The notes: a model not told the origin generated them from the letters alone. 64,000 bases of DNA from an uncultured Chloroflexales bacterium (GCA_937902315.1 CALGUG010000059.1:248001-312000); one strand, 5' to 3'. Counted from the first letter of the stretch, positions 18,824 to 28,451 are shown. Numbers and translations are program-made.

Positions 18824-21800
18824 TTAGTGTTGAACAATGGGCAAAAACAGCTTATAGCTCGTTTCAATCGGCACTTGTTCGGTAGGCGTGGGCGGTATAG
18901 CGGTGCTAGGCACAGGCGTGGCCGTTGTAGGAGTAGCCGTTATCGGCTGCTCTGGGCGGTTGGAAAACGGCCCGACATACTCGACGTTTCCGAACTGATC
19001 GTGGCTGGCGATCCAGTAGTAGGAATAATCGTTGGGAGCGCTGCGATCGAGCCACTGATAGGCCATCTGCGTGGCGCTAGTGCCGTTGGCAGGAATCAGC
19101 ACGCTGGTGATGTATTCGGCGCGTTCGAGCGAAGGGCTGCTGCTGCGCAGAATATGGAAGCCCTTAATGTTTTGTTCGCTGCTGGTTTGCCAATACAAAC
19201 GAACGCCATCTTCTTCGGGCTGACTCAACATAGCGCTAAACACCACGCGGCTGCTGCTTACGACCTCGATCGTCGCGATATCGTGGTCGTCTTCGTCGTG
19301 CGGGGCGCTGCGGTAGATCTGATCATCGATCACAGGGCCGTCGTTGTGCGGGTCGGCGTCGGGCCACGAATCGCTGTCGCTGGCTTGCCTGCCAAACGGA
19401 TCTTCGGCTCGCACGATCTCGGCAGCGTTCACCAGCTTGCCGATCGGAGCGTTCTGTTGCACCTGCACGCTGAGATCGATGCTTGCGCTCGCACCGGGCG
19501 CGATCGGCTCGGCGAAGGTGTAGCTCAGATAGTTGCTGCCCATCTGCGTCCAGCGCGAGTCTGCCGGCGCAAGCCCGTTCGGCAGATAGTCGACGATTTG
19601 CACTCGCTGGGCGGGAATCGTACCTTGGTTAAAGAGCGTGATCCTAAAGGTGATGCGATCTCCAAGGCTGACCTTATCGGGCTGACCGGGGGCGAGGCTT
19701 TTGCGCAGCGCAAGGTCGAAGTTCCCGAAAAAGCCAAAGTCGTAGCTATGGTTGTTGGCACCGGCGGGGCCAGTGGCGAAGCGCTTGTAGGGATAGTTGC
19801 CCTCTGCGATCGGGCGCGTATTGTCGGGCAGAGTCGCATCGGAATCGCTGATATCGCCCACAAGCTCGCTATCGCCAGCTTGCACGTTGGCGAGCGTGAG
19901 GATGGCGTATTGCAGCGCGCCGCTCGGCCCGTAGTCGGTGGGGTTATCGATGCGGATCTCGTAGCCGCTGGTGTTGGGGCGCAGGCCGGCGATGCCATAG
20001 CGCACGCTGGCGCTCGAACTGCCCGGCCCGTTCGAGAAGGAATAGATGCCCTCGCTATCGGTTAGGGCGCTGTCGAGCAGCGTGCCATCGGGGGCATAGA
20101 GCCGCACTGTAATGCCCTGAATGCCGCTTTCGCCTGCATCTTGCAGACCGTTGTAGTTGCGATCGAACCAGACCCGATTGCCGATCTCGATAGGGGCGGG
20201 ATCAACAAGGATCTCGAGGTCGCCCAGTCCGTTCGCCTTGTGGAAGGTGCTGCGATCGTTCCAAGCGCCGAGGTAGACTTCGTAGCTGCCTGCAATGGCC
20301 GCGCTCTCGCTGTTGTAGCGGCGCACACCGCCCGAATGGTATTGGAGCGGGTCCATCGAAGTGCTCATCACCTCGCCCGAGCCTGCCAGATAGGCCAGCC
20401 CACCTTGGGCGGTTTCGCGGTGGTCGCCGTATACATCGTTGTAGAAGAACTCGCCTTGGTTGCTCGGCCCATCGTCGTTGCGCAGGTCGGGCAGGCTCGG
20501 CTCGTTGACCGGGCAGTTTGGGTCGCTGCCTTCGAGCAGCCAGCCGCCGTCGACCAGGCAGGCTTTGAGCAGATCGCCCGCCGAGGCGCCGTAGATCTGG
20601 GTGGTCGACTGTGAGACTGGTGTGTATTGGCGCATGCCTAGCTGGAAGGCTAAACGATCGGCTAAACCGATGAACATAGCACCATTGTCATCAAAAGCAA
20701 TATCGCTCAAGATGGCTTGAGAGAAGCTTTGGTAGACGCCGCTGCCCATCGTAAGATTGACATAATCGCTCCAGCTTAAAGCCCAGGGCTGCCACGTCGA
20801 GACATTGAAGGCCGAATCGAGCGCGCTGCTATGCGGTTCGCGCCGGTAGTCGAGCGGGAACTGCAACTGCTGGCTGAAACCAGCGGCGAGCTTGTTGGGG
20901 TCGAAGCGTAGCACATGGGCGCTGATATTGGCGTTGTTGCGGCGCTGGCGCGTGAGGTTGGTATAGTCGCTAGGCGGATCGTCGACCAGCGTATCTTCGT
21001 TTTCGCCGCTACACACGCCGCCCAAATAGCCGAAACCGTTGTAGAAGCTTAGCGCCCAAGGCCGGAATTGGCCCTTGGTGCAGCTTGGTAGGCCGCTCAG
21101 ATCGGTGAGCAGGTACTGTTCGATCGAGCCGATGCTGTTTGCGAAGCTGCTATCGCTGCTGGCATCGACTGCGCTGATATCGAGTTTGATCAGGGCGCGC
21201 TGATAGAGGTTGACCAACCAGAGGCTGTTTTCGTCTGGGCCGATGGCGCTGCCGCCGAAGCCGATCAGGCCGACTTTGCCAAAGGCGTCGAGGTCGATGC
21301 TTGGCTCGCTCGGGTCATCGGGAAGGCTGTAGTCTTGGCTGACGCCTGTGCCACCTTGGCTGGTTTCGACGCAGCTTGGGTTGCTCGGGCCGCCGCTGCT
21401 ATCGGCGCGACAGACGCTGCCCAGCTCGATCGGTGGGCCGTCGTTGCTGGGCTGTAGGCCTTCGAGGCTGAGCTTGACCAGCGGCGTATCGCTCGGCCCG
21501 TCGCGGTAGTCGAGCAGATAGAGGTAACTCGGGCCGTGGGCGAAACCGGCGTGGCGTCGCAGGGCGCTGCTAACAAACAGTTGCTTGGTGTTGCGCTGAT
21601 AGCTCATGCCCCACACGCTGCCGATCTGCGAGACGGGCACGCTCATAAGCGGGGCGCTGTAGTCTGAATCGCCATTTTTGCCGCTCTGGTAGTAGGGGAA
21701 GACTCGAATAGCGGCCGTGCTGTTGTTGGCCGCGAAGCTGGACTTGCCCGAGCCGGGGTGGAAGTAGCTGATGCTCACCAGCGGGTTGGTTTGGCTATAC

Positions 21801-22198
21801 TTGGCGGGGTCGATCAGGCCAAAGTTGATGTCGCTCACGCCTGCTTCAACAAACTGCACACTGCTGGCGTTATCGGGGCCGAGCGCGCTGGGGTACAGAT
21901 GGCTTGGCCAAGCCGAGAACTCGACTCGATAGGGGCCGCTTCCGCTCGGGCTAAAGCTGTAGCTACCGTCGCTCGCGCTATAGGCGCTGCCCTGTAGCTT
22001 GCCGCTTGCGTCGAAGATACGTACCCGCACATTGGCCACGGCGCTGTCGTTGGCGTCGTAGCGGCCATCGCCGTTGTAGTCGTGAAAGACCGTTCCAGAG
22101 ATCGCTCCACTAGCGGCCTGGCTGCTTCGCCCTGTGTAGAAGGCCAGCGGAAAGAGGCTTAGCACAAATAGGACTGTGAGGATGTGATGCCGCGACAT
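18824..22198 (-). CDS. large secreted SdrD-B/DUF11 repeat surface protein (2)
   Basis: The 1124-aa paralogue of the protein at 14526-18197 has the same order of parts. A signal peptide (about residues 1-30) is followed by an SdrD-B domain (GTVFHDYNGDGRYDANDSAV), a long middle segment, and a second SdrD-B domain (NRVWFDRNYNGLQDAGESGI). One DUF11 domain (FDLALRKSLAPGQPDKVSLG) precedes an Ig-like domain (LYWQTSSEQNIKGFHILRSS). A Thr/Pro linker (ITATPTTATPVPSTAIPPTP) leads to the end SYKLFLPIVQH. It has one DUF11 copy where paralogue 1 has two. It is presumably extracellular; no anchor motif of a known sortase type is seen. Confidence 0.87.
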   Translation of the reverse strand: MSRHHILTVLFVLSLFPLAFYTGRSSQAASGAISGTVFHDYNGDGRYDANDSAVANVRVRIFDASGKLQGSAYSASDGSYSFSPSGSGPYRVEFSAWPSHLYPSALGPDNASSVQFVEAGVSDINFGLIDPAKYSQTNPLVSISYFHPGSGKSSFAANNSTAAIRVFPYYQSGKNGDSDYSAPLMSVPVSQIGSVWGMSYQRNTKQLFVSSALRRHAGFAHGPSYLYLLDYRDGPSDTPLVKLSLEGLQPSNDGPPIELGSVCRADSSGGPSNPSCVETSQGGTGVSQDYSLPDDPSEPSIDLDAFGKVGLIGFGGSAIGPDENSLWLVNLYQRALIKLDISAVDASSDSSFANSIGSIEQYLLTDLSGLPSCTKGQFRPWALSFYNGFGYLGGVCSGENEDTLVDDPPSDYTNLTRQRRNNANISAHVLRFDPNKLAAGFSQQLQFPLDYRREPHSSALDSAFNVSTWQPWALSWSDYVNLTMGSGVYQSFSQAILSDIAFDDNGAMFIGLADRLAFQLGMRQYTPVSQSTTQIYGASAGDLLKACLVDGGWLLEGSDPNCPVNEPSLPDLRNDDGPSNQGEFFYNDVYGDHRETAQGGLAYLAGSGEVMSTSMDPLQYHSGGVRRYNSESAAIAGSYEVYLGAWNDRSTFHKANGLGDLEILVDPAPIEIGNRVWFDRNYNGLQDAGESGIQGITVRLYAPDGTLLDSALTDSEGIYSFSNGPGSSSASVRYGIAGLRPNTSGYEIRIDNPTDYGPSGALQYAILTLANVQAGDSELVGDISDSDATLPDNTRPIAEGNYPYKRFATGPAGANNHSYDFGFFGNFDLALRKSLAPGQPDKVSLGDRITFRITLFNQGTIPAQRVQIVDYLPNGLAPADSRWTQMGSNYLSYTFAEPIAPGASASIDLSVQVQQNAPIGKLVNAAEIVRAEDPFGRQASDSDSWPDADPHNDGPVIDDQIYRSAPHDEDDHDIATIEVVSSSRVVFSAMLSQPEEDGVRLYWQTSSEQNIKGFHILRSSSPSLERAEYITSVLIPANGTSATQMAYQWLDRSAPNDYSYYWIASHDQFGNVEYVGPFSNRPEQPITATPTTATPVPSTAIPPTPTEQVPIETSYKLFLPIVQH

Positions 22199-22329
22199 AA
22201 GGTGGTTCCTAGATGAATTGAGCGTCTAGTAGAAGTTTTATGTTTTTTTGCGATCGTTTGGTGTTTACAGCAGAGCCGAGCTCGATTTGTTAGAAGCCTC
22301 TATTGCAAGAGTTACGCCATGAAACGGCA

Positions 22330-22642
22330 ATTAAACCCGCCTGATAAGTGCAGAGTTGTGGCGGCCAGGTCTCTTCCCCCAAAGCGAGCTTTTGGCGCGT
22401 CCGCCTACGGCTACCAACATCCTGCCCGCAAGCCCAAGGTCGTATCGTTGCGCGCCGAGCGCTCCCCAAAAACCAAGCATAGCGTGCGCTCTGTATTCGC
22501 AACGCTGACGCCCCATTGGTGTGAAGGTTGCTATTCTCGCAAGGTGGGAAGACTATTCTCTCAACGCGGGATAACAAAAATAGTCAATTTGCGCTCAGCC
22601 GAAGGCCAAATACAAAATAATCGAACGAATTTCGTATTAAAA
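22330..22642 (+). repeat. composite of family A (22340-22500) and family B (22575-22642) fragments
   Basis: The A part has GTGGCGGCCAGGTCTCTTCC and GCGCGTCCGCCTACGGCTAC. The B part has CTCAGCCGAAGGCCAAATAC and a right end GAACGAATTTCGTATT. No gene lies between 22199 and 22698. Confidence 0.65.
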
Positions 22643-22673
22643 AGACCAGCCCTGCTGCTCGGCAAGGCTGGTC
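22639..22673 (-). terminator. intrinsic terminator of the GCS2-family gene
   Basis: On the minus strand GACCAGCC ... GGCTGGTC is followed by TTTTTAAT, about 25 bp past the stop. Confidence 0.85.
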
Positions 22674-22698
22674 GCTATGTGGGTGCTAGAGCAGAAGA

Positions 22699-23838
22699 TT
22701 AGTTACTGATGACAGGCACGCCCTCCATAGTCTCGGCCATCAAATGGTCGACGACGGCCTCGAGGCTGCCGGTCTCTTCGTAGACGCGCAACTGGCGGTC
22801 GGCGCTGGTGCCATGCTCGGCGATGTGCAGCAGATATTCGACTTCTTTGCGGCTGCCCAACATATCGACCACATCATCGACTAGTTCGACCATCTCGTGC
22901 ACTAGGGCGACCGCCTCGACTTCGCTGCGTTTGCCGAAGTCGATCAGTTTGCTGGCCAAACCCCAGCGCTGAGCACGCCACTTGTTTTCCATAATCAGGG
23001 CGCGGCGATAGACCCGGAAGGTCATGTTGTTTTCGAACAGGGTGTAGAACTTGACGATGATGGCCTGCATCATAGCTGCCAGAGCCAGACACTCTTCGAC
23101 TTTGGTGGCGATATCGCAGATGCGGAATTCGAGCGTGTTGAAGAAGGGGTGCGGGCGCATATCCCACCAGAGCTTTTTGCCGTTATCGATCGAGCCGGTC
23201 GAGATCAGCAGGTTGACGTAGTTTTCGAACTCGGCGGCCGATGTGAAGCTGGGCGGAATGCCCGTGCGCGGGAAGCCCGAGAAGACCACGCTGCGATAAG
23301 ACTTAAAGCCGGTGTTGCGCCCCATCCAGAAGGGCGATGAGGTCGAGAGCGCCAGCAGGTGGGGTAGCACATAACGCGCCACATTCATCAACTCGATAGC
23401 GACCTCGCGGTTGGGCATGCCGACATGGCAGTGCATGCCAAAGATCAGCAGTTGGCGCGCCACATCTTGCATCTCTTCGATCACGCCTTTGTAGCGCTCG
23501 AAGGGGGTGATCTCTTGCTGCAGCCACGACGAGATCGGGTGGCTGCCCGCCGCCGCGATGCGCAAGCCTTGCTTGGCGGCTAGCCCCGCGATGGTGCCTC
23601 GCAGATGTACCACTTCGCGGCGCGCGTCGCTGATGGTGCGGCAAGGCTCGGTGCCAACTTCGATAATGCTTTGATGCAGTTCGGGCTTGATCTGTTCGCG
23701 CAGAATCTGCTTGCCTTCATCGAGGATCTGGGTAATGTAGGAGCGCAATTCTCGCGTTTGGGGGTCGATGACTTGGTACTCTTCTTCGATGCCGATCGTG
23801 AAGGCGAAGTTGGGGTCACTCGGGTCATAGATACTCAT
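22699..23838 (-). CDS. carboxylate-amine ligase, GCS2 (YbdK) family
   Basis: An ATP-grasp-related gamma-glutamylcysteine-synthetase-2 family enzyme of 379 aa. The N-terminal signature FTIGIEEEYQVIDPQTREL matches the family G-x-EEE-x-x-vd motif. PISSWLQQEITPFERYKGVI, FGMHCHVGMPN and LLALSTSSPFWMGRNTGF follow. The later segment WWDMRPHPFFNTLEFRICD is also conserved. It could act as a weak glutamate-cysteine ligase, or ligate another amino acid as in small-metabolite pathways; the substrate is not predictable. ATG 23838 is chosen because AAGGAG lies 6 nt upstream; an upstream ATG at 23856 would overlap that site. A family B element abuts the leader. Confidence 0.88.
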   Translation of the reverse strand: MSIYDPSDPNFAFTIGIEEEYQVIDPQTRELRSYITQILDEGKQILREQIKPELHQSIIEVGTEPCRTISDARREVVHLRGTIAGLAAKQGLRIAAAGSHPISSWLQQEITPFERYKGVIEEMQDVARQLLIFGMHCHVGMPNREVAIELMNVARYVLPHLLALSTSSPFWMGRNTGFKSYRSVVFSGFPRTGIPPSFTSAAEFENYVNLLISTGSIDNGKKLWWDMRPHPFFNTLEFRICDIATKVEECLALAAMMQAIIVKFYTLFENNMTFRVYRRALIMENKWRAQRWGLASKLIDFGKRSEVEAVALVHEMVELVDDVVDMLGSRKEVEYLLHIAEHGTSADRQLRVYEETGSLEAVVDHLMAETMEGVPVISN

Positions 23839-23854
23839 GTTACGCTCCTTGTTC

Positions 23855-23986
23855 ATACCAAATCCGCTTGATCATTTTTGGCCTTCGGCAGAGTGGAACT
23901 TGACTATCTTTGTTGTGGGAAATTTCACACAACCTTTTCCCGGTCTTGCGTTTTCGCGTGCGCAGTCTTTGAAACGGATTTGGTAT
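23855..23986 (-). mobile_element. family B MITE-like element, copy B1
   Basis: 132 bp, from ATACCAAATCCGCTTGA (23855-23871) to GAAACGGATTTGGTAT (23971-23986), with TA at both ends of the CCAAATCC/GGATTTGG terminal repeats. The interior has GGCCTTCGGCAGAGTGGAAC, the reverse complement of the block in other copies. It lies 17 bp upstream of the GCS2 gene start. Confidence 0.75.
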
Positions 23987-24007
23987 CTCTATGCGCCAGA
24001 TAGAGAA

Positions 24008-24060
24008 ACAGGAGGCCACCAGTGCGCGACATCTATCGCGATGTGCTGGTGACCTCCTGT
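24008..24060. terminator. long stem-loop downstream of the pre-peptidase-domain gene
   Basis: ACAGGAGGCCACCAG pairs with CTGGTGACCTCCTGT with one wobble, around an inner GACATC/GATGTG stem. It lies about 65 bp past the stop at 24125 on the minus strand. It has no strong T-run. Confidence 0.6.
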
Positions 24061-24124
24061 CGCTAGTGTCGTTTGACAAGTATCTTGTTGGCGACGAGTC
24101 GATCGAGCTTGCGGAATGCGCTGT

Positions 24125-26167
24125 TTAGCTGTTGGCGAGTAGCCCGGCTCGATTCCACAACATCGATGAGATATAGTTCCAGAAGCGCAGGATGGGCGGC
24201 TGATATTCGCCGATCACAACCTGATCGATCTTCTGTTGCTGTAAAACCTCTTGGGTATCGGTCATGGTTGGTGTGACCGTATCGTCGAGGTTAAAGTCTG
24301 CCGGAGTCTCCGAAGGCGAGCCGTTCGATACCGGCGGCAAGGTCGGCGTCGCTGGCAGTGCCTGCGGGCGGCCACAGTCGGTTTGACCCGGCAAACAGAG
24401 CTGGAGCGTTAGGTCGTAGCGAATAAACTGATTGCCGATATCGCCGATATTCTTCACCTGTATGAAGTAGAAACCGTCTACCGAAGGCGTGAATTCGATC
24501 TGCGAGTCGAGCGAATTGCCGCCCGGAATATCGTCGTTAAAGTCGAGCAGACTCACGCCGTCGCGGTCAACCAAGAACATAATCGTATCGGCGCCCGCCT
24601 CGGTATCTTTGTTGACCGTGCCACCGCGCGGGTGTTGCGAGGCGTAGGGCCGCGTATCGGTGAAGATCATATAGGTCTTGCCCGCCTTGGCGAAGAAGTA
24701 GCTCCAGTCGGCATCGCCCGACGGACAGAGCGTGTGAGCGATCTGCACCTCGTTGGAGGTGATCAGGCGCGCCTGTTCGGGCAGGCCGTCTGGCTCGAAC
24801 ATGTCGAGACAGAGCTCGTTGATCATCGTCGGGGTCGGGCCGTAGCTTTCGCTCTGCAGCACGATCGAGTACCAGCCTCGTTCGCGGCCTTTGCCTGCGG
24901 CGTCACGCACCTGAATGTAGAAGATACCGTTGTAGGGCGCGGTCCACGACTGAATGCGCGGGCGCAGATTGGTGTAATCGGTGCCTTGGGGGTTGTTGCG
25001 CGCATCGGGCGTGGGCGCAGGGCGGTTGTAGTAGTCGTCGTTAAAGGCCAGCATACGACCTTCCGAGTCGTAGAGCGCCAGCGAGAGGTCGAGGCCCAGC
25101 GACATCTCGGTGATATCGATCGTATAAACCTTGCCAGCCAGCGCGCCGAAGTAGAGCCAGTCTTCATCGCCGGCCGGACAGATGGTGTGGGTCGGCACAT
25201 GCGGCGATACATCGGTCGAAGGCTGGGGCAGATTGACCTCGATCAGCTTCGCATTGCGCATATCGTTGTCTGGCTCATAGGCGTCTTCACAGATAGGCGG
25301 CGTAGAGGTGATCGAAGGCCCAGTGGTCGGCGTATTGGTCGGTGTGATCGACGGAGTGAGCGTGCGCGTAGGCGTCTGGTTGTTTTCGGTGACTGTAAAC
25401 TGCACAAAGGTGCTTGCACGCACACCGCCGCCTTCTACCGCTTGCACATTCAGCGTAACAACTTGGCCCAAGTAGCTGCGGTTATTGGTGACGACCACAC
25501 GCAGCATAAAAGTTTGAGAGTCGCCCGGAAGAACACTGACCGAGGTAGGATCAAAGAGATATTGAGCTACCGCGCCAGAAGTGTTTTGGAGCTGGAAGGT
25601 ATAGGTGCGATTTTCCCCAGAGGTATTCCGAAGCGAGAAATTGTAGGTAATAATGCTTTCCAGATCGGCGTAAACACTAGCGGCCGAGGTAACGTCAATG
25701 GTTGCGTTGTTCGCAGGGGTAGGCGGAATAGTGTTAGTGGGCGCAACTACATTGATGGAGGGTTGTACTTGTACGCTTCCCCCTGTGTAGGTTATAGCAA
25801 CTACAAAAGTATATTGGCCCGTAGCTTGAGAGGCGGGCACATCAACCGTCATTTGAAATTGCCCGCTTACGTTCGGTTGAAGTGTGATCGAAGAAGGCGA
25901 AAATGAAGGCGGATTAAAACCATTAGGAGTAGTTACAACCGAAGGTGTAAAGGTGTCCTCTACTCCGGTATTGTTAGGAATAGTGATGGTAAAAGTAACC
26001 TGTTGGCCTTGGACGCCATTTTTTGGGTTGGCATCAAGAACTGCCGGTTGCTGTAAGGGACGTGCTTGAACAGCCTCAGGGCTTGCTTGTAATCCCACGC
26101 TTGCAAGGAGGGCAACGAGAAGCGCGGCAACCACACTATGGAATATATGTGTACGTCGTGAAATCAC
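24125..26167 (-). CDS. secreted protein with two bacterial pre-peptidase C-terminal (PPC) domains
   Basis: The 680-aa protein has a signal peptide (residues 1 to about 35, ending AVQA). An Ig-like/NEW3-like region (about 45-270) includes NGVQGQQVTFTITIPNNTG and GQFQMTVDVPASQATG. A Thr/Pro linker (TPTRTLTPSITPTNTPTTGP) follows. PPC 1 (about 305-430) carries CEDAYEPDNDMRNAKLIEV and DWLYFGALAGKVYTIDI. PPC 2 (about 455-600) carries CLDMFEPDGLPEQARLI and DWSYFFAKAGKTYMIF. A second Thr/Pro linker and a non-conserved tail complete it. No catalytic domain is visible. It is likely a carbohydrate- or protein-binding cell-surface protein. Confidence 0.82.
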   Translation of the reverse strand: MISRRTHIFHSVVAALLVALLASVGLQASPEAVQARPLQQPAVLDANPKNGVQGQQVTFTITIPNNTGVEDTFTPSVVTTPNGFNPPSFSPSSITLQPNVSGQFQMTVDVPASQATGQYTFVVAITYTGGSVQVQPSINVVAPTNTIPPTPANNATIDVTSAASVYADLESIITYNFSLRNTSGENRTYTFQLQNTSGAVAQYLFDPTSVSVLPGDSQTFMLRVVVTNNRSYLGQVVTLNVQAVEGGGVRASTFVQFTVTENNQTPTRTLTPSITPTNTPTTGPSITSTPPICEDAYEPDNDMRNAKLIEVNLPQPSTDVSPHVPTHTICPAGDEDWLYFGALAGKVYTIDITEMSLGLDLSLALYDSEGRMLAFNDDYYNRPAPTPDARNNPQGTDYTNLRPRIQSWTAPYNGIFYIQVRDAAGKGRERGWYSIVLQSESYGPTPTMINELCLDMFEPDGLPEQARLITSNEVQIAHTLCPSGDADWSYFFAKAGKTYMIFTDTRPYASQHPRGGTVNKDTEAGADTIMFLVDRDGVSLLDFNDDIPGGNSLDSQIEFTPSVDGFYFIQVKNIGDIGNQFIRYDLTLQLCLPGQTDCGRPQALPATPTLPPVSNGSPSETPADFNLDDTVTPTMTDTQEVLQQQKIDQVVIGEYQPPILRFWNYISSMLWNRAGLLANS

Positions 26168-26420
26168 AGGCGTATATCCTCCTCAAATTACAGCATTGCC
26201 CAGGCTGATCAGATTATAGCATAAGCTCCAGGCTATTCCGCAATAGAGCGGCTCGTATTCCTAAAGAAATCAAATCTTTTACGTCGGAATATTGGCCTGT
26301 CACAGGCTTCGATCTAGGTTGCATCGAGAACGTTTGTTACCAGTATACCCGCGATTTTCTCTCTCGTGGAGAAGAAATATCAGCTTTGGTCGCCAAACTA
26401 GGAGAGAAGTACTAGCTTGT
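26168..26420. other. intergenic stretch without recognisable features
   Basis: Upstream of the minus-strand PPC-domain gene. I see no ORF, clear promoter or repeat before the family A element. Confidence 0.3.
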
Positions 26421-26424
26421 AACA

Positions 26425-26578
26425 TTGCGAAGATGAGGATTTTTGGAATGGTCTTTCCACACTGCTACACCACCTTTGGGCGGATAAGCTGTTGCTAGCC
26501 GTAGGCGGACGCGCTAGAAGCCTTCTTGGGGAAGGGACCTAGCCGCTAGAGCGCTAAACAGATTAAGTGGATAGCGAA
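26425..26578 (-). repeat. family A repeat, copy A-6
   Basis: Contains TTGCTAGCCGTAGGCGGACG, a CCTTC-TTGGG-GAAGG hairpin and TAGCCGCTAGAGCGC, with a degraded end AGATTAAGTGGATA. The left 90 bp is nearly identical in inverted orientation to 31690-31785. Confidence 0.65.
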
Positions 26579-26705
26579 CCAAGAGATAGCCGAGAGATTA
26601 AGCCAAGATGCTGCTCGGCTAGATCGTGACCGCTCGCTTTGGATTGTTTGTAGGCAAGAACGTAGACAAGCGTCGATCTGGCATATTGCTGCGCCAGCGA
26701 GCCAT

Positions 26706-26754
26706 AAAAAAAGCTGATTGAGAATGTATGTTGCTGTCTACACTCCCAATCAGC
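26706..26754 (-). terminator. aroF: intrinsic terminator of aroF
   Basis: On the minus strand GCTGATTGGGAGTGT pairs imperfectly with ATTCTCAATCAGC and is followed by TTTTTTTATGG, 25 bp beyond the stop. Confidence 0.85.
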
Positions 26755-26778
26755 CCTAGTTGTTAGCAGTCTAGCGCA

Positions 26779-27822
26779 CTAGGAAACCTGAAGCTCGGCC
26801 TCGCGAGCCATTGTGCGGCCCATAGCGCTCGCCACGGCTGCCACACGCGGCATTAGCGCGGCGAAGTTGGCGGGAGTCAAAGACTGGCCGCCATCGGAGA
26901 GGGCCCGGTCGGGGTCGGGGTGAACCTCGATGATCAGGCCGTCGGCGCCTACGGCCACACCGGCCAGTGCCAAAGGCTGCACCAAGTACCATTTGCCTGT
27001 ACCGTGGCTGGGGTCAACGATAACAGGCAGGTGCGAGTTGCGCTTGGCGACCGCCACCGCGTTGAGGTCCATGGTGTTGCGGGTTGCGGTCTCGAAGGTG
27101 CGGATACCGCGCTCGCACAGGATCACATTGGGGTTGCCTTGGGCGATGATGTATTCGGCCGAGAGCAGCCACTCTTCGATGGTCGCCGAAAGGCCACGCT
27201 TCAGCATGACGGGTGCGCCCGAGCGACCGACCTCTTCGAGCAGTTGGTAGTTTTGCATATTGCGCGCGCCGATCTGCAAGACATCTGCATAGCGAGCGAC
27301 CAACTCAACATCGCTAGGTGTCATGACTTCGGTTACGATCGGCAGACCGGTCTCTTCGCGCGCCGTCGCCATGTATTTGAGCGCCTGCTCTCCCATACCA
27401 CGGAAGGTGTAGGGCGACGAACGGGGCTTGAATGCACCGCCTCGCAACATAGAAGCGCCCGCTTCTTTGACTAAACGGGCGGTCTGAATGATCTGCTCTT
27501 CACTTTCAACGGCGCAGGGGCCTGCGATAACGACACAACTGCCGTCGCCGACCTTAATGCCGCGCACATCGACTACGGTATCGTGGGGATGGAATTCGCG
27601 GGCGGCTTGTTTGTAGGGCTTGGTAACGCGAGCGGTCTCTTGCACGCCTTCCATGAGCTCCATTTCGTCGCGCAGAGTGGGCGGAATCGATGCGCCTACC
27701 ACGCCGATAATGGTGCGCTCTTCACCTCGGATCAAACGGCCTTGCAAGTTGTGTTGGGCCAACCGATCGAGCACATTTTGAATGTTCTGCTCTGTTGCAC
27801 TTGAACCCATAATGACGATCAT
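26779..27822 (-). CDS. aroF: 3-deoxy-7-phosphoheptulonate (DAHP) synthase, AroF/KDOPS-like type I beta
   Basis: First committed step of the shikimate pathway: PEP plus erythrose-4-phosphate gives DAHP. The N-terminal about 70 residues (MIVIMGSSATEQNIQNVLD) form the ferredoxin-like regulatory domain seen in Thermotoga-type enzymes. The catalytic barrel shows VIAGPCAVES, SMLRGGAFKPRSSPYTFRG, then GLPIVTEVMTP, VMLKRGLSATIEEWLLSAEY and PVIVDPSHGTGK. The start at 27822 is chosen because AAGGAG precedes it by 7 nt and the protein then begins as the family usually does; an ORF extension to 27906 adds an unconserved peptide. Chorismate mutase lies 240 bp upstream on the same strand, and the regulatory domain suggests feedback by an aromatic product. 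Confidence 0.95.
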   Translation of the reverse strand: MIVIMGSSATEQNIQNVLDRLAQHNLQGRLIRGEERTIIGVVGASIPPTLRDEMELMEGVQETARVTKPYKQAAREFHPHDTVVDVRGIKVGDGSCVVIAGPCAVESEEQIIQTARLVKEAGASMLRGGAFKPRSSPYTFRGMGEQALKYMATAREETGLPIVTEVMTPSDVELVARYADVLQIGARNMQNYQLLEEVGRSGAPVMLKRGLSATIEEWLLSAEYIIAQGNPNVILCERGIRTFETATRNTMDLNAVAVAKRNSHLPVIVDPSHGTGKWYLVQPLALAGVAVGADGLIIEVHPDPDRALSDGGQSLTPANFAALMPRVAAVASAMGRTMAREAELQVS

Positions 27823-28061
27823 CGCGTTAACTCCTTCTGTTGTTTTTTGAGATGGCACAACCAGCGTCATGCGCTGAGTCTGCTGCCAAGTATTCACTAT
27901 GCTCATGTCCTACTTTCCTAGCCAACAATTGTGTATAAGCACCTGTGGTGCATCGAATGGATTGTGCGTCAGCCCGACTTGCGGATCTGCCGCACCAATT
28001 GCGGCTAGATCGCAGAGCAGACTGAAGCTCGCAAAACAACTCGGGTATAGAAGACAGCCTC

Positions 28062-28451
28062 CTAGTTCTGGTTTACAACAGGGCGCTTGGCACGATCGGG
28101 TCGTAACGCTGCGGCACCTCGCAGATAGACATGCACAAGTTCTTTGTTAGTTCGTTCTGTGTTCCAATGTACCAATACACGAATGCACTTGCGTAAACTG
28201 CCCGGTACATTCATTTCGTGGCCGCACATCAAGGCCGTATCGGTCCAACCAAGGGCGCGAGCCGCCACCGCCGGAAAATCTGCGTCGAGATCAGTTGTTG
28301 TGGTGAAGATCGCGCTGGCGATATCTTCGACCTGAATGTTGTTCGCTTTGATCATCTCTTCGAGCAGCTCTTTGGTCGCTTCGAAGATCGCTTCGCGGGT
28401 ATTTTCCGTTACGGTTGTGGCCCCACGTAAACCTCGGCAGCATAGTGGCAT
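28062..28451 (-). CDS. aroH: chorismate mutase, AroH type
   Basis: Converts chorismate to prephenate for Phe and Tyr synthesis. The 129-aa length equals the trimeric Bacillus AroH class, not the helical AroQ class. Signature residues appear in CRGLRGATTVTENT, then SAIFTTTTDLDADFPAVAAR, ALMCGHEMNVPGSLRKCIRV and VYLRGAAALRPD, which supply the active-site Arg, Glu/Cys and Tyr-Leu-Arg elements. A clear AAAGGAG precedes the ATG at 28451. It is upstream of aroF on the same strand, probably in one transcript or a closely linked one. Confidence 0.95.
   Translation of the reverse strand: MPLCCRGLRGATTVTENTREAIFEATKELLEEMIKANNIQVEDIASAIFTTTTDLDADFPAVAARALGWTDTALMCGHEMNVPGSLRKCIRVLVHWNTERTNKELVHVYLRGAAALRPDRAKRPVVNQN

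Noticed and set aside
18827..20065. A 412-aa open frame on the plus strand opposite the SdrD-like gene 2 (and similar ones at 15309-16079, 24632-25906, 10594-11694 and 47017-48312 on either strand)
   Set aside because: They are complementary shadows of long, strongly biased coding genes. They have no RBS, no domain signal and their composition follows the real gene in the opposite strand.
27823..27906. Longer N-terminus for aroF
   Set aside because: The extra 28 residues are not typical of the family, and a clear AAGGAG lies just before the ATG at 27822.
27823..28061. T-box or other riboswitch before aroF
   Set aside because: A short CCGCA/TGCGG hairpin is present but no T-box core sequence or other known leader motif could be recognised.
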